This document shows, in pieces, positions 55,584-64,000 of a stretch of 64,000 nucleotides of DNA. This stretch comes from Anaerolineales bacterium (GTDB lineage Bacteria > Chloroflexota > Anaerolineae > Anaerolineales > Villigracilaceae): positions 62,001 through 126,000 of the forward strand of contig JAEURJ010000025.1 of assembly GCA_016789305.1 (NCBI GenBank), given 5' to 3'. The notes below the pieces were generated by a model, which did not search any database, was not told the origin of the DNA, and saw nothing but the letters and a program-made list of their open reading frames with translations. Numbering within the stretch: position 1 is the stretch's first letter; each line of letters starts with the position of its first letter. A program made the position numbers and the translations under genes.

Positions 55584-58500
55584 GTGAATTCAAAACGAAC
55601 GGAAAGACCTTCGGTAAAAAAGACACGAAAAAAGCCGGCCGGTGTGAAAAAGGCACAGGCTGCCCCTGTCTTTATCGAGGGCATGGCCGGACCTAAGGAA
55701 CGCACGAGGGTGGAATCGCAGCAGCTGTTTCAAACCATCTTTCATGCCAGCCGCACGGCCATGGCGTTGAGCCGGCTCTCGGATGGACGCTTGATCATGG
55801 CCAATCAGAGTTTTGCGGTCCTGACCGGTTTTGAATCCGCGGAGGAAATGATCGGCCTCTCGGCGAAGGACGTTGGGATCGTGGTCGATGAACAGGTCCG
55901 CCAGCAAGGGGTGAAACAGATGCAGGCAGGCGTGCGGGTGGAGGGTTATGAAATCCAGGTGACGCGCAGGTCTGGCGAGGTGCGCCACGCCCTGTTGACC
56001 TCGGAATCGTTCTCCATCGATGGGGAGGCCTTTGCGCTGACAAGCCTTGTCGATATCACCGAACGCAAACGCGCAGGGGATGCGCTGCAGCGCAATGAGC
56101 AGGTATTGCGTTTATTCGTGGAACACAGCCCGGCGGCCATTGCAATGTTCGACCGCGAGATGCGTTATATCGTCGCCAGCCGGCGTTACCTGACCGATTA
56201 TCGCCTTGCCGAACAGGACCTGACAGGCCTCTCGCATTATGACGTATTCCCGGAAATGGATGAACCGCGCAGGGAAATTCACCGCCGCTGCCTGGCAGGC
56301 GAGGTGGTGAAGTGTGAGGAGGACCCGCTGCCGCGCCTCGATGGAACGTTGGATTATGTGCGCTATGAACTGCGGCCCTGGTATGAAGCGAACGGCAGTG
56401 TGGGCGGCCTGATCTTTTTTTCCGAGGTCATCACCGAACGAAAGCAGGTGGAGGATCAGGTACAGCAAATGAAGCGCCTGTATGCCACGCTGAGTCAGGT
56501 GAACCAGACCATCGTGCGCGTCAAGACTCAGGGGGAGCTGTATCAATCCATCTGCGACGTCGCCGTGAAATTTGGCGAGTTCGCCCTCGCCTGGGTGGGC
56601 CTGCTGGACGAGGAGACGGGCGATGTTCGCCCGGTGGCGGCCAACGGGCTTGCACTTGACCAGTGGCCTTTTGAAGTGGTCAATCTCCATCACGGCTCTT
56701 TGAAGGATGGGCTATCCGCCACGGCCATTCGCACGAAGAAGGTGTCCACCAGCCGCGACGTGCAAACCGACCCCCGCATAAAAAATGCGTACGAACAGAT
56801 CGAGAAGCATGCATATCATTCCTCCGCCGCGGTCCCATTCCGTTTGGGAGGGAAGACCATCGGCGTGGTCCTCCTGGTCTCCCCGCGGGTTGGGCTGTTC
56901 GATAAAAAGGAGGAAGTGCTGCTGCTGGAAGAGATGGGGCTGGATATCTCCTTCGCGCTGGACGCGATGCAGACGGAAAAGGTCAAGCGTCAGTGGGCCG
57001 ATGCCTTCGAGCACAGCGGTCACGGCATGGTGATCGGCGATCCGCGTACCAACCGTATCATCACCTGCAACCCGGCCTTTGCCCGCGAACAGGGTTCCAC
57101 CGTGGAGGCGCTCATTTCCATGCCGCTCAAGGACCTGTACGCTCCGCAGGATCAGGAACGGATCGGGAGATTGATCGCGCAGGCCGACCGCGAGGGATAT
57201 GCCCAATTCGAGGCGAATAAAGTGCGCCCGGACGGCAGCCTGTACCCGGTTCAAATGGATCTGGTGTCGGTGCGCGACGAAGGCGGGGAGTTGTTGTACC
57301 GCGTGGCCACCCAGCACGATATCACCCAGCAAAAGCGGGCCGAGAAGGCCATGATGGAAAGTGAAGAGAAGTACCGCCTGATCGCGGATAATGCCAATGA
57401 TTGGATCTATTGGGTCAAGCCGGATGGGGGGTTTCAATATATTTCACCCTCCTGTGAACGTGTTACTGGATATACTCCCCGGGAGCTTATGGAAGACCCC
57501 CGCATCTTCATCGATATGGTTCAAGCTGAAGATAGAGCGCGCGTTGAAAGCCATCATCGCGATGTGCATTCAAGCGACGAGCCGCACAACCTCGAATACC
57601 GCATCCGTACGAAAAGCGGCCAGCTTCGCTGGATCAGTCACAGTTGCAATGCAGTCCATGCAGCGGATGGCACGTACATGGGTCGAAACGCGACAAGCCG
57701 CGATATCACCGAGCGCAAGCGGGCGGAGGCCGGCCTGCGCCAAAGCGAGGAGAAATTCTCGAAGGCCTTCCGCGCCAGTCCTTCGGCATTGATGATCACC
57801 CGTCTCGCGGATGGCGAATACCTGGAAATAAACCAGGCCCATTGCGACATCGTTGGTTACGAACGCGACGAATTGATCGGGCACAAAACCACCGAGTTTA
57901 ATATTTACGTATATCCCGAACAGCGCAAACAGATCGTGGAGCGCCTGCTTGCCGACGGAACCCTGCATGACTACGAGGTGGTGATCCAGAACAAGGCCGG
58001 CGAACATAAAACAGTGCTGGCCTCGCTCGAGGTAATTCAATATAACGAGGAGGAATGCATCCTCTCCAGTATGCTGGATATCACCGAACGTAAACGCGAG
58101 CAGGAAGGTCTGCGCAGGAGTGAGGAACAGTATCGCACGTTGTTCGATCACATGGCCGAGGGCTACTCCTACTGCCAGATGCTGTATGAGAACGGCCTGC
58201 CGCAGGATTGGGTGTACCTCACGGTCAACCCCGCATTCGAGAAATTAACCGGCTTGCGGGATGTGACCGGCAAGCGCGTCTCTCAGGTGATCCCGGGCAT
58301 TCGCGAATCCGACCCGATGTTGTTCGAGATCTATTCACGCGTGGCTTTGAACGGCGGGCACGAAAAATTTGAAATGTTCGTGGAGGCCATGCAAATGTGG
58401 TTCTCCGTTTCGGTTTATAGTTCCGAAGCTGGGTTCTTTGTCGCCATGTTCGATGTGATCACCGAACGCAAGCAGACAGAGAAGGCGCTGGAACGGACGC

Positions 58501-60974
58501 GCATCACGCTGACGGAAGCGCAGAGGATTGCGAATCTGGGCAGTTTCGAATACATCGCCGCTGCGCAGACAACAACCTGGTCCGAGGAGGAATACCGTAT
58601 CTACGGGCTGGACCCGGCCGGGCCTTCCCCGTCCTATGAGGTCATGCTCCAAAAATGCATTCATCCCGACGATGCGGCCTTGCTGCATGAGACCTTTACA
58701 CAAGCAGTTCAGAGTCGCTCGACCTATGAACTCGAGCACCGTATCGTGCGGCCGGATGGCAGCATCCGCTGGGTGTATGACCGTGCGTACCCATACTTTG
58801 ACGAGCAGGGAGAGCTTGAACGGTACATCGGTGCAACGCTGGACATTACAGAGCGCAAACTAGCTGAGGAGATCATCCTTGCGAACAAGGCAACGCTGGA
58901 TGCCGCGTTGAACAGCATGACCGATGCGGTGATCATTTCAGATGTGGAGGGTAACTTCCTTGAATTCAACGATGCCTTCGCAAGCTTCCATCGGTTCAAA
59001 AACAGGAAGGAATGTGCCAGCACCTTTGCCGAATACTCTGCATTGTTGGAGGTTTTCATGGCGGATGGTACCCCGGCACCCGTCGAGAAATGGGCCGTTC
59101 CGCGGGCATTGCGGGGGGAGGTGGGTACCAATATCGAATATGGACTGCGCCGCAAGGACACCGGTGAAACCTGGATTGGCAGTTACAGCTTTGCGCCCAT
59201 TCGGGATGGCGACGGCGAAATTACAGGCTCGGTGGTCGTGGCCCGCGATATCAGCGAATTTAAATCCGTGGAGCGTGAAAGCCGTCAGCGCATGGAGGAT
59301 TTGCTGCTGGTGAATGTATTGAACGACGCGGCCAATCGAGATAAGAACATTGTTGATATTGCCGAAGTGTTCGCGCACGAGACCCGCAAAGTATTTAATT
59401 GTCAGGACGTGGCCATTTACCTGCTCAGCCCGGATGAAAAGTATATTGAGATGCAGACCACGACACTTTCTCCAAAGTTGGCCGGGCGCATCGAAAGGCT
59501 GATCGGCAGGCCCATCCCCAAGGTCAGGATCCCGCTGCGCGGGGATGGATACTTCAGAAAGCTGCTTTCTGATCGGACAGGTACGATCACAAGTGACCCG
59601 AAATTGATACAGCAATGGATCGGGGAGTTTGTTGAAACCACTTTCCTGCCGCCTATGTTTCATTCCATTGTTCATAAACTTGTCCCTCAGATCTACAAGC
59701 TGCTGAATATTCGTTCCACCATTACGATTCCGCTGGAATCCCACGGGCGCGCCATTGGCATGTTGGATATGTCCAGCAGGGGAATGTTTACCGAAGAGGA
59801 CCTGAAACGTATTCGCAGCATCAGTCATCAGATCACGGCGGTGATCCTGCGCAAACAGGCCGAGGCGCAGATTCAACGGCAGGTACGGCGTATGGGTGCC
59901 CTCGGGGAGATCGACCGTGCCATCAGTTCCACACAGGATATGCAGGTATCGTTGGATATCCTCCTGCGTGAGGGCCTTCCGCAGTTGGGCGTGGATGCCG
60001 CCTCCGTTTTGCTGTTGAATCCTGCCAGCCAGGCGCTGGAATATTTCTCAGGCAGGGGCTTTCGTACCCTGGCCATTCGCGATGCATATATTACGCTTGG
60101 AGAAGGACTTGCCGGGAGGGTTGGCTCGGAGCGCAAGATGACGCATGTTTCTGATCTTGCGCAGATGGGAGAGGGATTCCGCCGCGCCGGCTTGTTGAAG
60201 GAGGAAGGGTTCGTCGAATATTTTGGTGTGCCTTTGATCGCAAAGGGCAGCCTGAAAGGCGTCATGGAAGTCTTCAACCGCAGTCCATTGGACGCCGATG
60301 CAGAGTGGGTGAATTATTTGGAGACCCTCGGCCGGCAGGCTGCCATTGCCATTGACAATGCACAATTGCTGGAGGGTATGCAGCGCTCCAATCAGGAACT
60401 TGTCGCTGCCTATGATGCCACCATCGCCGGCTGGTCCCGCGCCATGGATTTGCGCGACAAGGAAACCGAAGGCCATACCCAGCGCGTGACCGAAGTAACC
60501 GTTCAGCTTGCCAAGCGAATGGGCGTGAATCAATATGAGATCGTTCAACTGCGGCGCGGCGCGCTGCTGCACGATATCGGCAAGCTCGGCGTGCCCGATC
60601 ATATCCTGCTTAAGCCCGATAAACTTACCGAGATCGAATGGGCCATGATGCGCCAGCATCCCACTTATGCCTTCAACATGCTGCTCTCGATCAGCTATCT
60701 GCGGCCTGCCCTGGATATTCCCTATTGTCATCACGAAAAGTGGAACGGCGAAGGATACCCACGTGGATTGAAGGAGGAACAGATCCCGCTTTCGGCACGC
60801 ATCTTTGCCATCGTCGACGTTTGGGATGCGCTGCGCTCGGATCGTCCCTACCGAAAAGGCTGGCCATCCGAACAGATCATTGAATATCTGCGCGAACAAT
60901 CCGGCAAACAGTTCGATCCGCGTGTGGTGGAGGAATTTCTCAAGATGATCGAGGAAGATCCCAACCTGAGATAG
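55584..60974 (+). CDS. Giant PAS/GAF sensor with C-terminal HD-GYP domain
   Basis: The GTG at 55584, five bases after GGAGG, gives 1796 residues. After a short basic N-terminus there are eight PAS units, each ending in a DITERK-type motif. Two lie before and six after a first GAF domain. Two more GAF domains and a C-terminal HD-GYP domain (about 1610-1790) follow: HDIGKLGVPD, and HHEKWNGEGYP where the usual motif is HHExxDGxGYP. No GGDEF or kinase domain is present. HD-GYP proteins degrade cyclic di-GMP; the Asn in place of Asp may affect metal binding. It is monocistronic. Confidence 0.93.
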   Translation: MNSKRTERPSVKKTRKKPAGVKKAQAAPVFIEGMAGPKERTRVESQQLFQTIFHASRTAMALSRLSDGRLIMANQSFAVLTGFESAEEMIGLSAKDVGIVVDEQVRQQGVKQMQAGVRVEGYEIQVTRRSGEVRHALLTSESFSIDGEAFALTSLVDITERKRAGDALQRNEQVLRLFVEHSPAAIAMFDREMRYIVASRRYLTDYRLAEQDLTGLSHYDVFPEMDEPRREIHRRCLAGEVVKCEEDPLPRLDGTLDYVRYELRPWYEANGSVGGLIFFSEVITERKQVEDQVQQMKRLYATLSQVNQTIVRVKTQGELYQSICDVAVKFGEFALAWVGLLDEETGDVRPVAANGLALDQWPFEVVNLHHGSLKDGLSATAIRTKKVSTSRDVQTDPRIKNAYEQIEKHAYHSSAAVPFRLGGKTIGVVLLVSPRVGLFDKKEEVLLLEEMGLDISFALDAMQTEKVKRQWADAFEHSGHGMVIGDPRTNRIITCNPAFAREQGSTVEALISMPLKDLYAPQDQERIGRLIAQADREGYAQFEANKVRPDGSLYPVQMDLVSVRDEGGELLYRVATQHDITQQKRAEKAMMESEEKYRLIADNANDWIYWVKPDGGFQYISPSCERVTGYTPRELMEDPRIFIDMVQAEDRARVESHHRDVHSSDEPHNLEYRIRTKSGQLRWISHSCNAVHAADGTYMGRNATSRDITERKRAEAGLRQSEEKFSKAFRASPSALMITRLADGEYLEINQAHCDIVGYERDELIGHKTTEFNIYVYPEQRKQIVERLLADGTLHDYEVVIQNKAGEHKTVLASLEVIQYNEEECILSSMLDITERKREQEGLRRSEEQYRTLFDHMAEGYSYCQMLYENGLPQDWVYLTVNPAFEKLTGLRDVTGKRVSQVIPGIRESDPMLFEIYSRVALNGGHEKFEMFVEAMQMWFSVSVYSSEAGFFVAMFDVITERKQTEKALERTRITLTEAQRIANLGSFEYIAAAQTTTWSEEEYRIYGLDPAGPSPSYEVMLQKCIHPDDAALLHETFTQAVQSRSTYELEHRIVRPDGSIRWVYDRAYPYFDEQGELERYIGATLDITERKLAEEIILANKATLDAALNSMTDAVIISDVEGNFLEFNDAFASFHRFKNRKECASTFAEYSALLEVFMADGTPAPVEKWAVPRALRGEVGTNIEYGLRRKDTGETWIGSYSFAPIRDGDGEITGSVVVARDISEFKSVERESRQRMEDLLLVNVLNDAANRDKNIVDIAEVFAHETRKVFNCQDVAIYLLSPDEKYIEMQTTTLSPKLAGRIERLIGRPIPKVRIPLRGDGYFRKLLSDRTGTITSDPKLIQQWIGEFVETTFLPPMFHSIVHKLVPQIYKLLNIRSTITIPLESHGRAIGMLDMSSRGMFTEEDLKRIRSISHQITAVILRKQAEAQIQRQVRRMGALGEIDRAISSTQDMQVSLDILLREGLPQLGVDAASVLLLNPASQALEYFSGRGFRTLAIRDAYITLGEGLAGRVGSERKMTHVSDLAQMGEGFRRAGLLKEEGFVEYFGVPLIAKGSLKGVMEVFNRSPLDADAEWVNYLETLGRQAAIAIDNAQLLEGMQRSNQELVAAYDATIAGWSRAMDLRDKETEGHTQRVTEVTVQLAKRMGVNQYEIVQLRRGALLHDIGKLGVPDHILLKPDKLTEIEWAMMRQHPTYAFNMLLSISYLRPALDIPYCHHEKWNGEGYPRGLKEEQIPLSARIFAIVDVWDALRSDRPYRKGWPSEQIIEYLREQSGKQFDPRVVEEFLKMIEEDPNLR

Positions 60975-60980
60975 GTGAAA

Positions 60981-61008
60981 AAAACAGACCCGACTTTGGG
61001 TCTGTTTT
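60981..61008. terminator. Bidirectional terminator
   Basis: An 11-bp stem (AAAACAGACCC / GGGTCTGTTTT) with a six-base loop is followed by TTTT. It lies between the convergent HD-GYP and lipoprotein genes. Confidence 0.9.
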
Positions 61009-61033
61009 TTTTATGAATTTCACTTTTGCTTCG

Positions 61034-62095
61034 TTAGGGGAGCACGCCCCATAACAGGATCGCACCATCATCCCCTCTGGTGATCAGGATGCGTCCATCG
61101 GGGGAAAATGAATCCAGCCGGCCTTCGATGATCGGTATCTCAAGGGGCTGCCAGTTTGTCGTCTCCCATGCCACGGGGCCTCCCTGCGGGGTTTGCGCGA
61201 TGATCATTTGACCATCTGTGGATGGCAAAGGTGTGTTTCCATCAAGAGTCGCAAGCTGTGTCTTTCCATCCACATCGAAGATATTGAGAACAGTGCCATC
61301 CCCGGTCATATCGGTGGTCACAAGGAATTTTCCATTCGGTGAAAAGCGGGGATTGCCCATGTCGTTCAAGGTCGCCAGAATGGTTTGGCTCGGAATATCC
61401 CAAATTACCGTACGCAGAAAGTCCACGCCAACGTCCTCTGCTGCGAGCCTGGAACCATCGGGAGAGAATGAAAAAGTGAGCGCGTCCGGATCTTCCAGTG
61501 AAAGCAGCTGCGTATTGTCCGCGATATCGACCAGTGCGATCCCCGGACCCGCATTATGTGCCATGATTTTTTTATCGGCCGATAGGGCAAAGTAAATGCC
61601 ATCCCATGCAGACAGGATGCCGCCTGTTGCATCGATGTGATAGATGCGATACGGTCCACTGGAGTTTGCCATGAGGGTCCCGTCCGGCAGGTATTCCAGT
61701 TCGTCGATATGAAAATAGGCACCGACATTGAGAATATCGATGGACACGGTGCGCGATAATCCCCAGGCCGGCAGGTCAAAGAAGGAAATTTTGTTACCGG
61801 TACTAGCGCCAATCGCCATCGTCTTTCCGTCCGGCGAAATGGCGACTGCTGAACGCTGCAACGGCATTTCAGCCGGCAGGGTCTTCATCAATTGCAGGCG
61901 CGCCACATTCCCCGGTTGAATGATCTGTAACGGATTGCGGGGCAAAGCTGTTTCAGTGGGTGCTTGCGCCGCGGGGGTGGAAGTTGCGGAGGGAGGCAGG
62001 GTTTCGGTAGGCGGGAACTCTTTTGTGGCTTGCGGTCCGCAGGCGGCAAGCAAGAACATGAAAGTAACTGTACCTATAAACAAATAACTGCGCAT
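61034..62095 (-). CDS. Lipoprotein with WD40/TolB-like beta-propeller
   Basis: The 353-residue protein has a lipoprotein signal (LLAAC, Cys about residue 19), a Thr/Pro linker (about 28-55) and repeated propeller blades. Blades are marked by SPDGKTMAIGAS, LPDGTLMANSS, SPDGSRLAAED, SPNGKFLVTTD and SPDGRILITRG. The repeat fits a WD40- or TolB-like propeller attached to the membrane, usually a protein-binding platform. No catalytic motif is visible. It is convergent with the HD-GYP gene and shares its terminator. Confidence 0.8.
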   Translation of the reverse strand: MRSYLFIGTVTFMFLLAACGPQATKEFPPTETLPPSATSTPAAQAPTETALPRNPLQIIQPGNVARLQLMKTLPAEMPLQRSAVAISPDGKTMAIGASTGNKISFFDLPAWGLSRTVSIDILNVGAYFHIDELEYLPDGTLMANSSGPYRIYHIDATGGILSAWDGIYFALSADKKIMAHNAGPGIALVDIADNTQLLSLEDPDALTFSFSPDGSRLAAEDVGVDFLRTVIWDIPSQTILATLNDMGNPRFSPNGKFLVTTDMTGDGTVLNIFDVDGKTQLATLDGNTPLPSTDGQMIIAQTPQGGPVAWETTNWQPLEIPIIEGRLDSFSPDGRILITRGDDGAILLWGVLP

Positions 62096-62167
62096 ACCAT
62101 ACTCCCTTTTGATACAAATCTCAAAAATGATTCCCTGAGCGACTCTTACGCCGCGCTGCGCTTGTTG

Positions 62168-62269
62168 CAGTGCAGGTGTAGCGAAGGGTCTCTACCCTAG
62201 AGTACGAGACTCTTCGGTCGCAAAGAACGCTCCCTCACGTGTGCCTGCGGCTCAGTGCAGGCAGAGCGA
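62168..62269. repeat. Intergenic inverted and direct repeats
   Basis: An 11-bp hairpin (CGAAGGGTCTC 62182-62192 with GAGACTCTTCG 62206-62216) and a pair of 17-base near-repeats (62168-62184 and 62253-62269, 14 of 17 matched) lie between the lipoprotein and the ammonia-lyase gene. The second copy lies within its own small hairpin (GCCTGC/GCAGGC). It could be a terminator region or an interspersed repeat element. No gene was found here. Confidence 0.35.
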
Positions 62270-62286
62270 CATGGTTTTCCAGCAGC

Positions 62287-63810
62287 CTATCCCAACTTGC
62301 CGATTGCCTTTTCCACTTCTTCCAATATCTCGCCTGATTTCACGAGTGCCTTCATCTTATTGTGGTCGTTATATAACGGCCGGTCCACTTCGAGATGGTC
62401 CACATGTCTGCGGATCACCTCACGCGCTTTCAAAGAACCCTTGCCCGGCGTGAACTCGCGGAAGTCCAATGCCTGCGCGGCGGCCATGAATTCAATGCCC
62501 AATACGCCAAAGGCGTTATCGAGAATTTGTCCGTTCTTCAGCGCGGTGTTCATGCCCATCGAAACGAAATCCTCCTGGTCCGCTGCGGCCGGGATCGATT
62601 GAATGCTGGCCGGTGTGGACAGGATTCTTTGTTCCACGATCAAATGATCGGCGGTGTATTGGCTGAGCATCAATCCAGAGTAGAACCCGGGCTCATGGGC
62701 GAGGAAATCAGGCAGTCCCTGCGAAAGAGCCGGGTTGGTCAAGCGGTTCAAACGCCGTTCGGAAAGCACACAAATCATCGTGATCGCAATGCCGGCCATG
62801 TCCATCGGCAAGGCAACAGGGGAGCCTTGAAAGTTTGCGCCGGTCAGGGTCAATTTCAATTCGGGGACGAAGATCGGGTTATCGCCCACGCCGTTCAATT
62901 CGATTTCAACCTGCGACTTTGCGTACGCGATCGCGTCGCGCGCCGAGCCGATCACTTGCGGTGTCGAACGCATCGAATAGGCATCCTGTACTTTGGTCTT
63001 CATCTTGCCGGTGGTCAGGTCCGAGCCTTCGATGATCTTTGCGATATTTTGCGCCGAAGTGACCGCGCCTTTGAACCCGCGCAGTTCATGTAATTTTGTG
63101 TTGTACGGTTTCATGTTCCCGAGCAGGGCTTCGATGGACATCGCCGCGGCGATCTCGGCCTGCTTGAGGAATCGTTCCATGTCGTAAATATGCAGTGCAG
63201 ACATCGCGGTCAATAAATTGGAGCCGTTGATCGCAGCCAGTCCATCGCGCGCCTGCAAGCCGGGGACTTCAATTCCAGCGCGCCGCATCGCCTCCTGACC
63301 TGTGAGTCGTTCGCCATTTAAAAAGGCTTCTCCTTCGCCCATCAATAGCAGCGCGGCTTGCGCCATCGGAGCCAGGTCACCGCTTGCGCCCACCGATCCT
63401 TTTTGACATACGACGGGTGTGACACCTTTGTTCAGCATCTCGATCATCGTCAATGTAATTTCGGGACGGCAGCCGGAGTTTCCATGCGCATGCACGTTGA
63501 TGCGTCCCGCCAGCGCAGCACGCACATGCTCGATGGGGGCGGGGTCGCCGATGCCGGCGGCATGGTTATAAACAAGGTAGCGTTGAAACTCCTTGACTTG
63601 TTCATCGTTCAACATCGTTTCGGAAAACTCGCCGATGCCGGTGTTGGTGCCGTACATCACTTCCTTGTTGGCAAGCTTCTCCTCCAACATGGCGCGGCAC
63701 ACTTTGATTCTTTCAAGTGCCTCGGGGGCAAGCTCCACTTTTTCGTTGAAGCGTGCAATACGGACGAGTTTCTCGACAGTGAGTTCCGAGCCGTTCAGGG
63801 TGATGGTCAT
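62287..63810 (-). CDS. hutH: Histidine ammonia-lyase family enzyme (MIO-type)
   Basis: The 507-residue enzyme has the MIO cofactor motif GSVGASGDLAPMAQ, in which Ala-Ser-Gly cyclises. The N-terminal Tyr loop is MYGTNTGIGEF, and NHAAGIG carries a His that in histidine ammonia-lyases contacts the substrate. The canonical QEDHVSM reads QEDFVSMG, and SHAAG reads NHAAG. Histidine is thus the default substrate, but tyrosine or another amino acid is possible. hutU, hutI and hutF are not in this window. AAGGAG lies eight bases before the ATG. Confidence 0.85.
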   Translation of the reverse strand: MTITLNGSELTVEKLVRIARFNEKVELAPEALERIKVCRAMLEEKLANKEVMYGTNTGIGEFSETMLNDEQVKEFQRYLVYNHAAGIGDPAPIEHVRAALAGRINVHAHGNSGCRPEITLTMIEMLNKGVTPVVCQKGSVGASGDLAPMAQAALLLMGEGEAFLNGERLTGQEAMRRAGIEVPGLQARDGLAAINGSNLLTAMSALHIYDMERFLKQAEIAAAMSIEALLGNMKPYNTKLHELRGFKGAVTSAQNIAKIIEGSDLTTGKMKTKVQDAYSMRSTPQVIGSARDAIAYAKSQVEIELNGVGDNPIFVPELKLTLTGANFQGSPVALPMDMAGIAITMICVLSERRLNRLTNPALSQGLPDFLAHEPGFYSGLMLSQYTADHLIVEQRILSTPASIQSIPAAADQEDFVSMGMNTALKNGQILDNAFGVLGIEFMAAAQALDFREFTPGKGSLKAREVIRRHVDHLEVDRPLYNDHNKMKALVKSGEILEEVEKAIGKLG

Positions 63811-63844
63811 GGGCAGTTTCTCCTTGATGAATGGGGGTATGCTT

Positions 63845-63873
63845 ATTGTACCCTTGCGCCATTAAAATGTCCC
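63845..63873 (-). promoter_or_regulatory. Candidate promoter of the ammonia-lyase gene
   Basis: On the minus strand GGGACA (63868-63873), a 17-base spacer and TACAAT (63845-63850) lie about 35 bases before the ATG. The remaining bases to the right edge (63874-64000) show no supportable gene. Confidence 0.55.
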
Positions 63874-64000
63874 GAAGAAAGAAGGAGCATCACAAAAATA
63901 CCGGGCAATTGAAATTCTCCACTTGATTTTCCTGTGATAGGATTAATAAAATAAGGGAAAGACAGGATATTTGTGGTTTGATAAACCCACCCGGTTGTAA

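Noticed and set aside
58938..59876. A 312-codon open frame antisense to the PAS/HD-GYP gene
   Set aside because: It is in the shadow of PAS and GAF domains that clearly read on the plus strand.

Overview
The window looks like a piece of a Chloroflexota genome, most likely class Anaerolineae (inference). The signs are a moderate GC content, many lipoproteins and surface proteins with Thr/Pro-rich linkers, a class A penicillin-binding protein with a Thr/Pro tail, an RNA polymerase beta' subunit with a long coiled-coil insertion, and very large PAS/GAF signalling proteins. No rRNA, intact tRNA, transposase, phage gene or CRISPR array was found.

Layout. 1-4.4 kb: a GH13 phosphorylase-type gene cut by the left edge, a NarL-type regulator, and a large glycoside hydrolase read from a probable leaderless promoter. 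4.4-18.4 kb: housekeeping genes, including a MaoC hydratase, a PBP1A, rpoC without rpoB beside it, and gyrA with a histone-like basic tail, with small surface proteins between them. 18.4-21.6 kb: a lipoprotein, an M1-like peptidase homologue lacking the catalytic glutamate, and a SpoIIAA-like protein.

21.7-29.8 kb is the highlight. Seven leftward genes are tightly packed and partly overlapping: GPH/MFS transporter, cytochrome P450, sulfotransferase, a homologue of mycobacterial tuberculosinol synthase Rv3378c, a class II diterpene cyclase resembling Rv3377c, a membrane histidine kinase and a single-domain response regulator. This reads as a diterpenoid biosynthetic cluster: cyclise GGPP, remove the diphosphate, then oxidise, sulfate and transport, with a two-component pair attached. 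The combination of tailoring genes is not one I know. The Rv3378c-like enzyme has Asn at position 34 where Rv3378c has Asp, and the P450 lacks the usual I-helix Thr.

30-36.6 kb: FHA protein, VOC protein, secreted esterase, HDAC-family deacetylase, TAP-like hydrolase and zinc-ribbon membrane proteins. 36.8-41.8 kb: a three-gene operon joining a fused RsbU/RsbW-type regulator, a cellulose-synthase-like glycosyltransferase with a helical insertion, and an RsbV-like STAS protein. This suggests exopolysaccharide synthesis under partner-switching control. 41.9-51.7 kb: many small metabolic and membrane genes. The first three share a promoter overlapped by a strong inverted repeat. 51.8-54.1 kb: an AT-rich patch of unknown small membrane-protein genes with a tRNA-like remnant, possibly acquired. 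54.5-55 kb: a compact promoter-hairpin unit and a 21-bp tandem repeat that preserves a heptapeptide frame. 55.6-61 kb: a giant sensor of eight PAS and three GAF domains ending in HD-GYP. 61-64 kb: a beta-propeller-type lipoprotein and a histidine ammonia-lyase family gene.

All assignments come from reading the sequence and from remembered family features. No database search was run.
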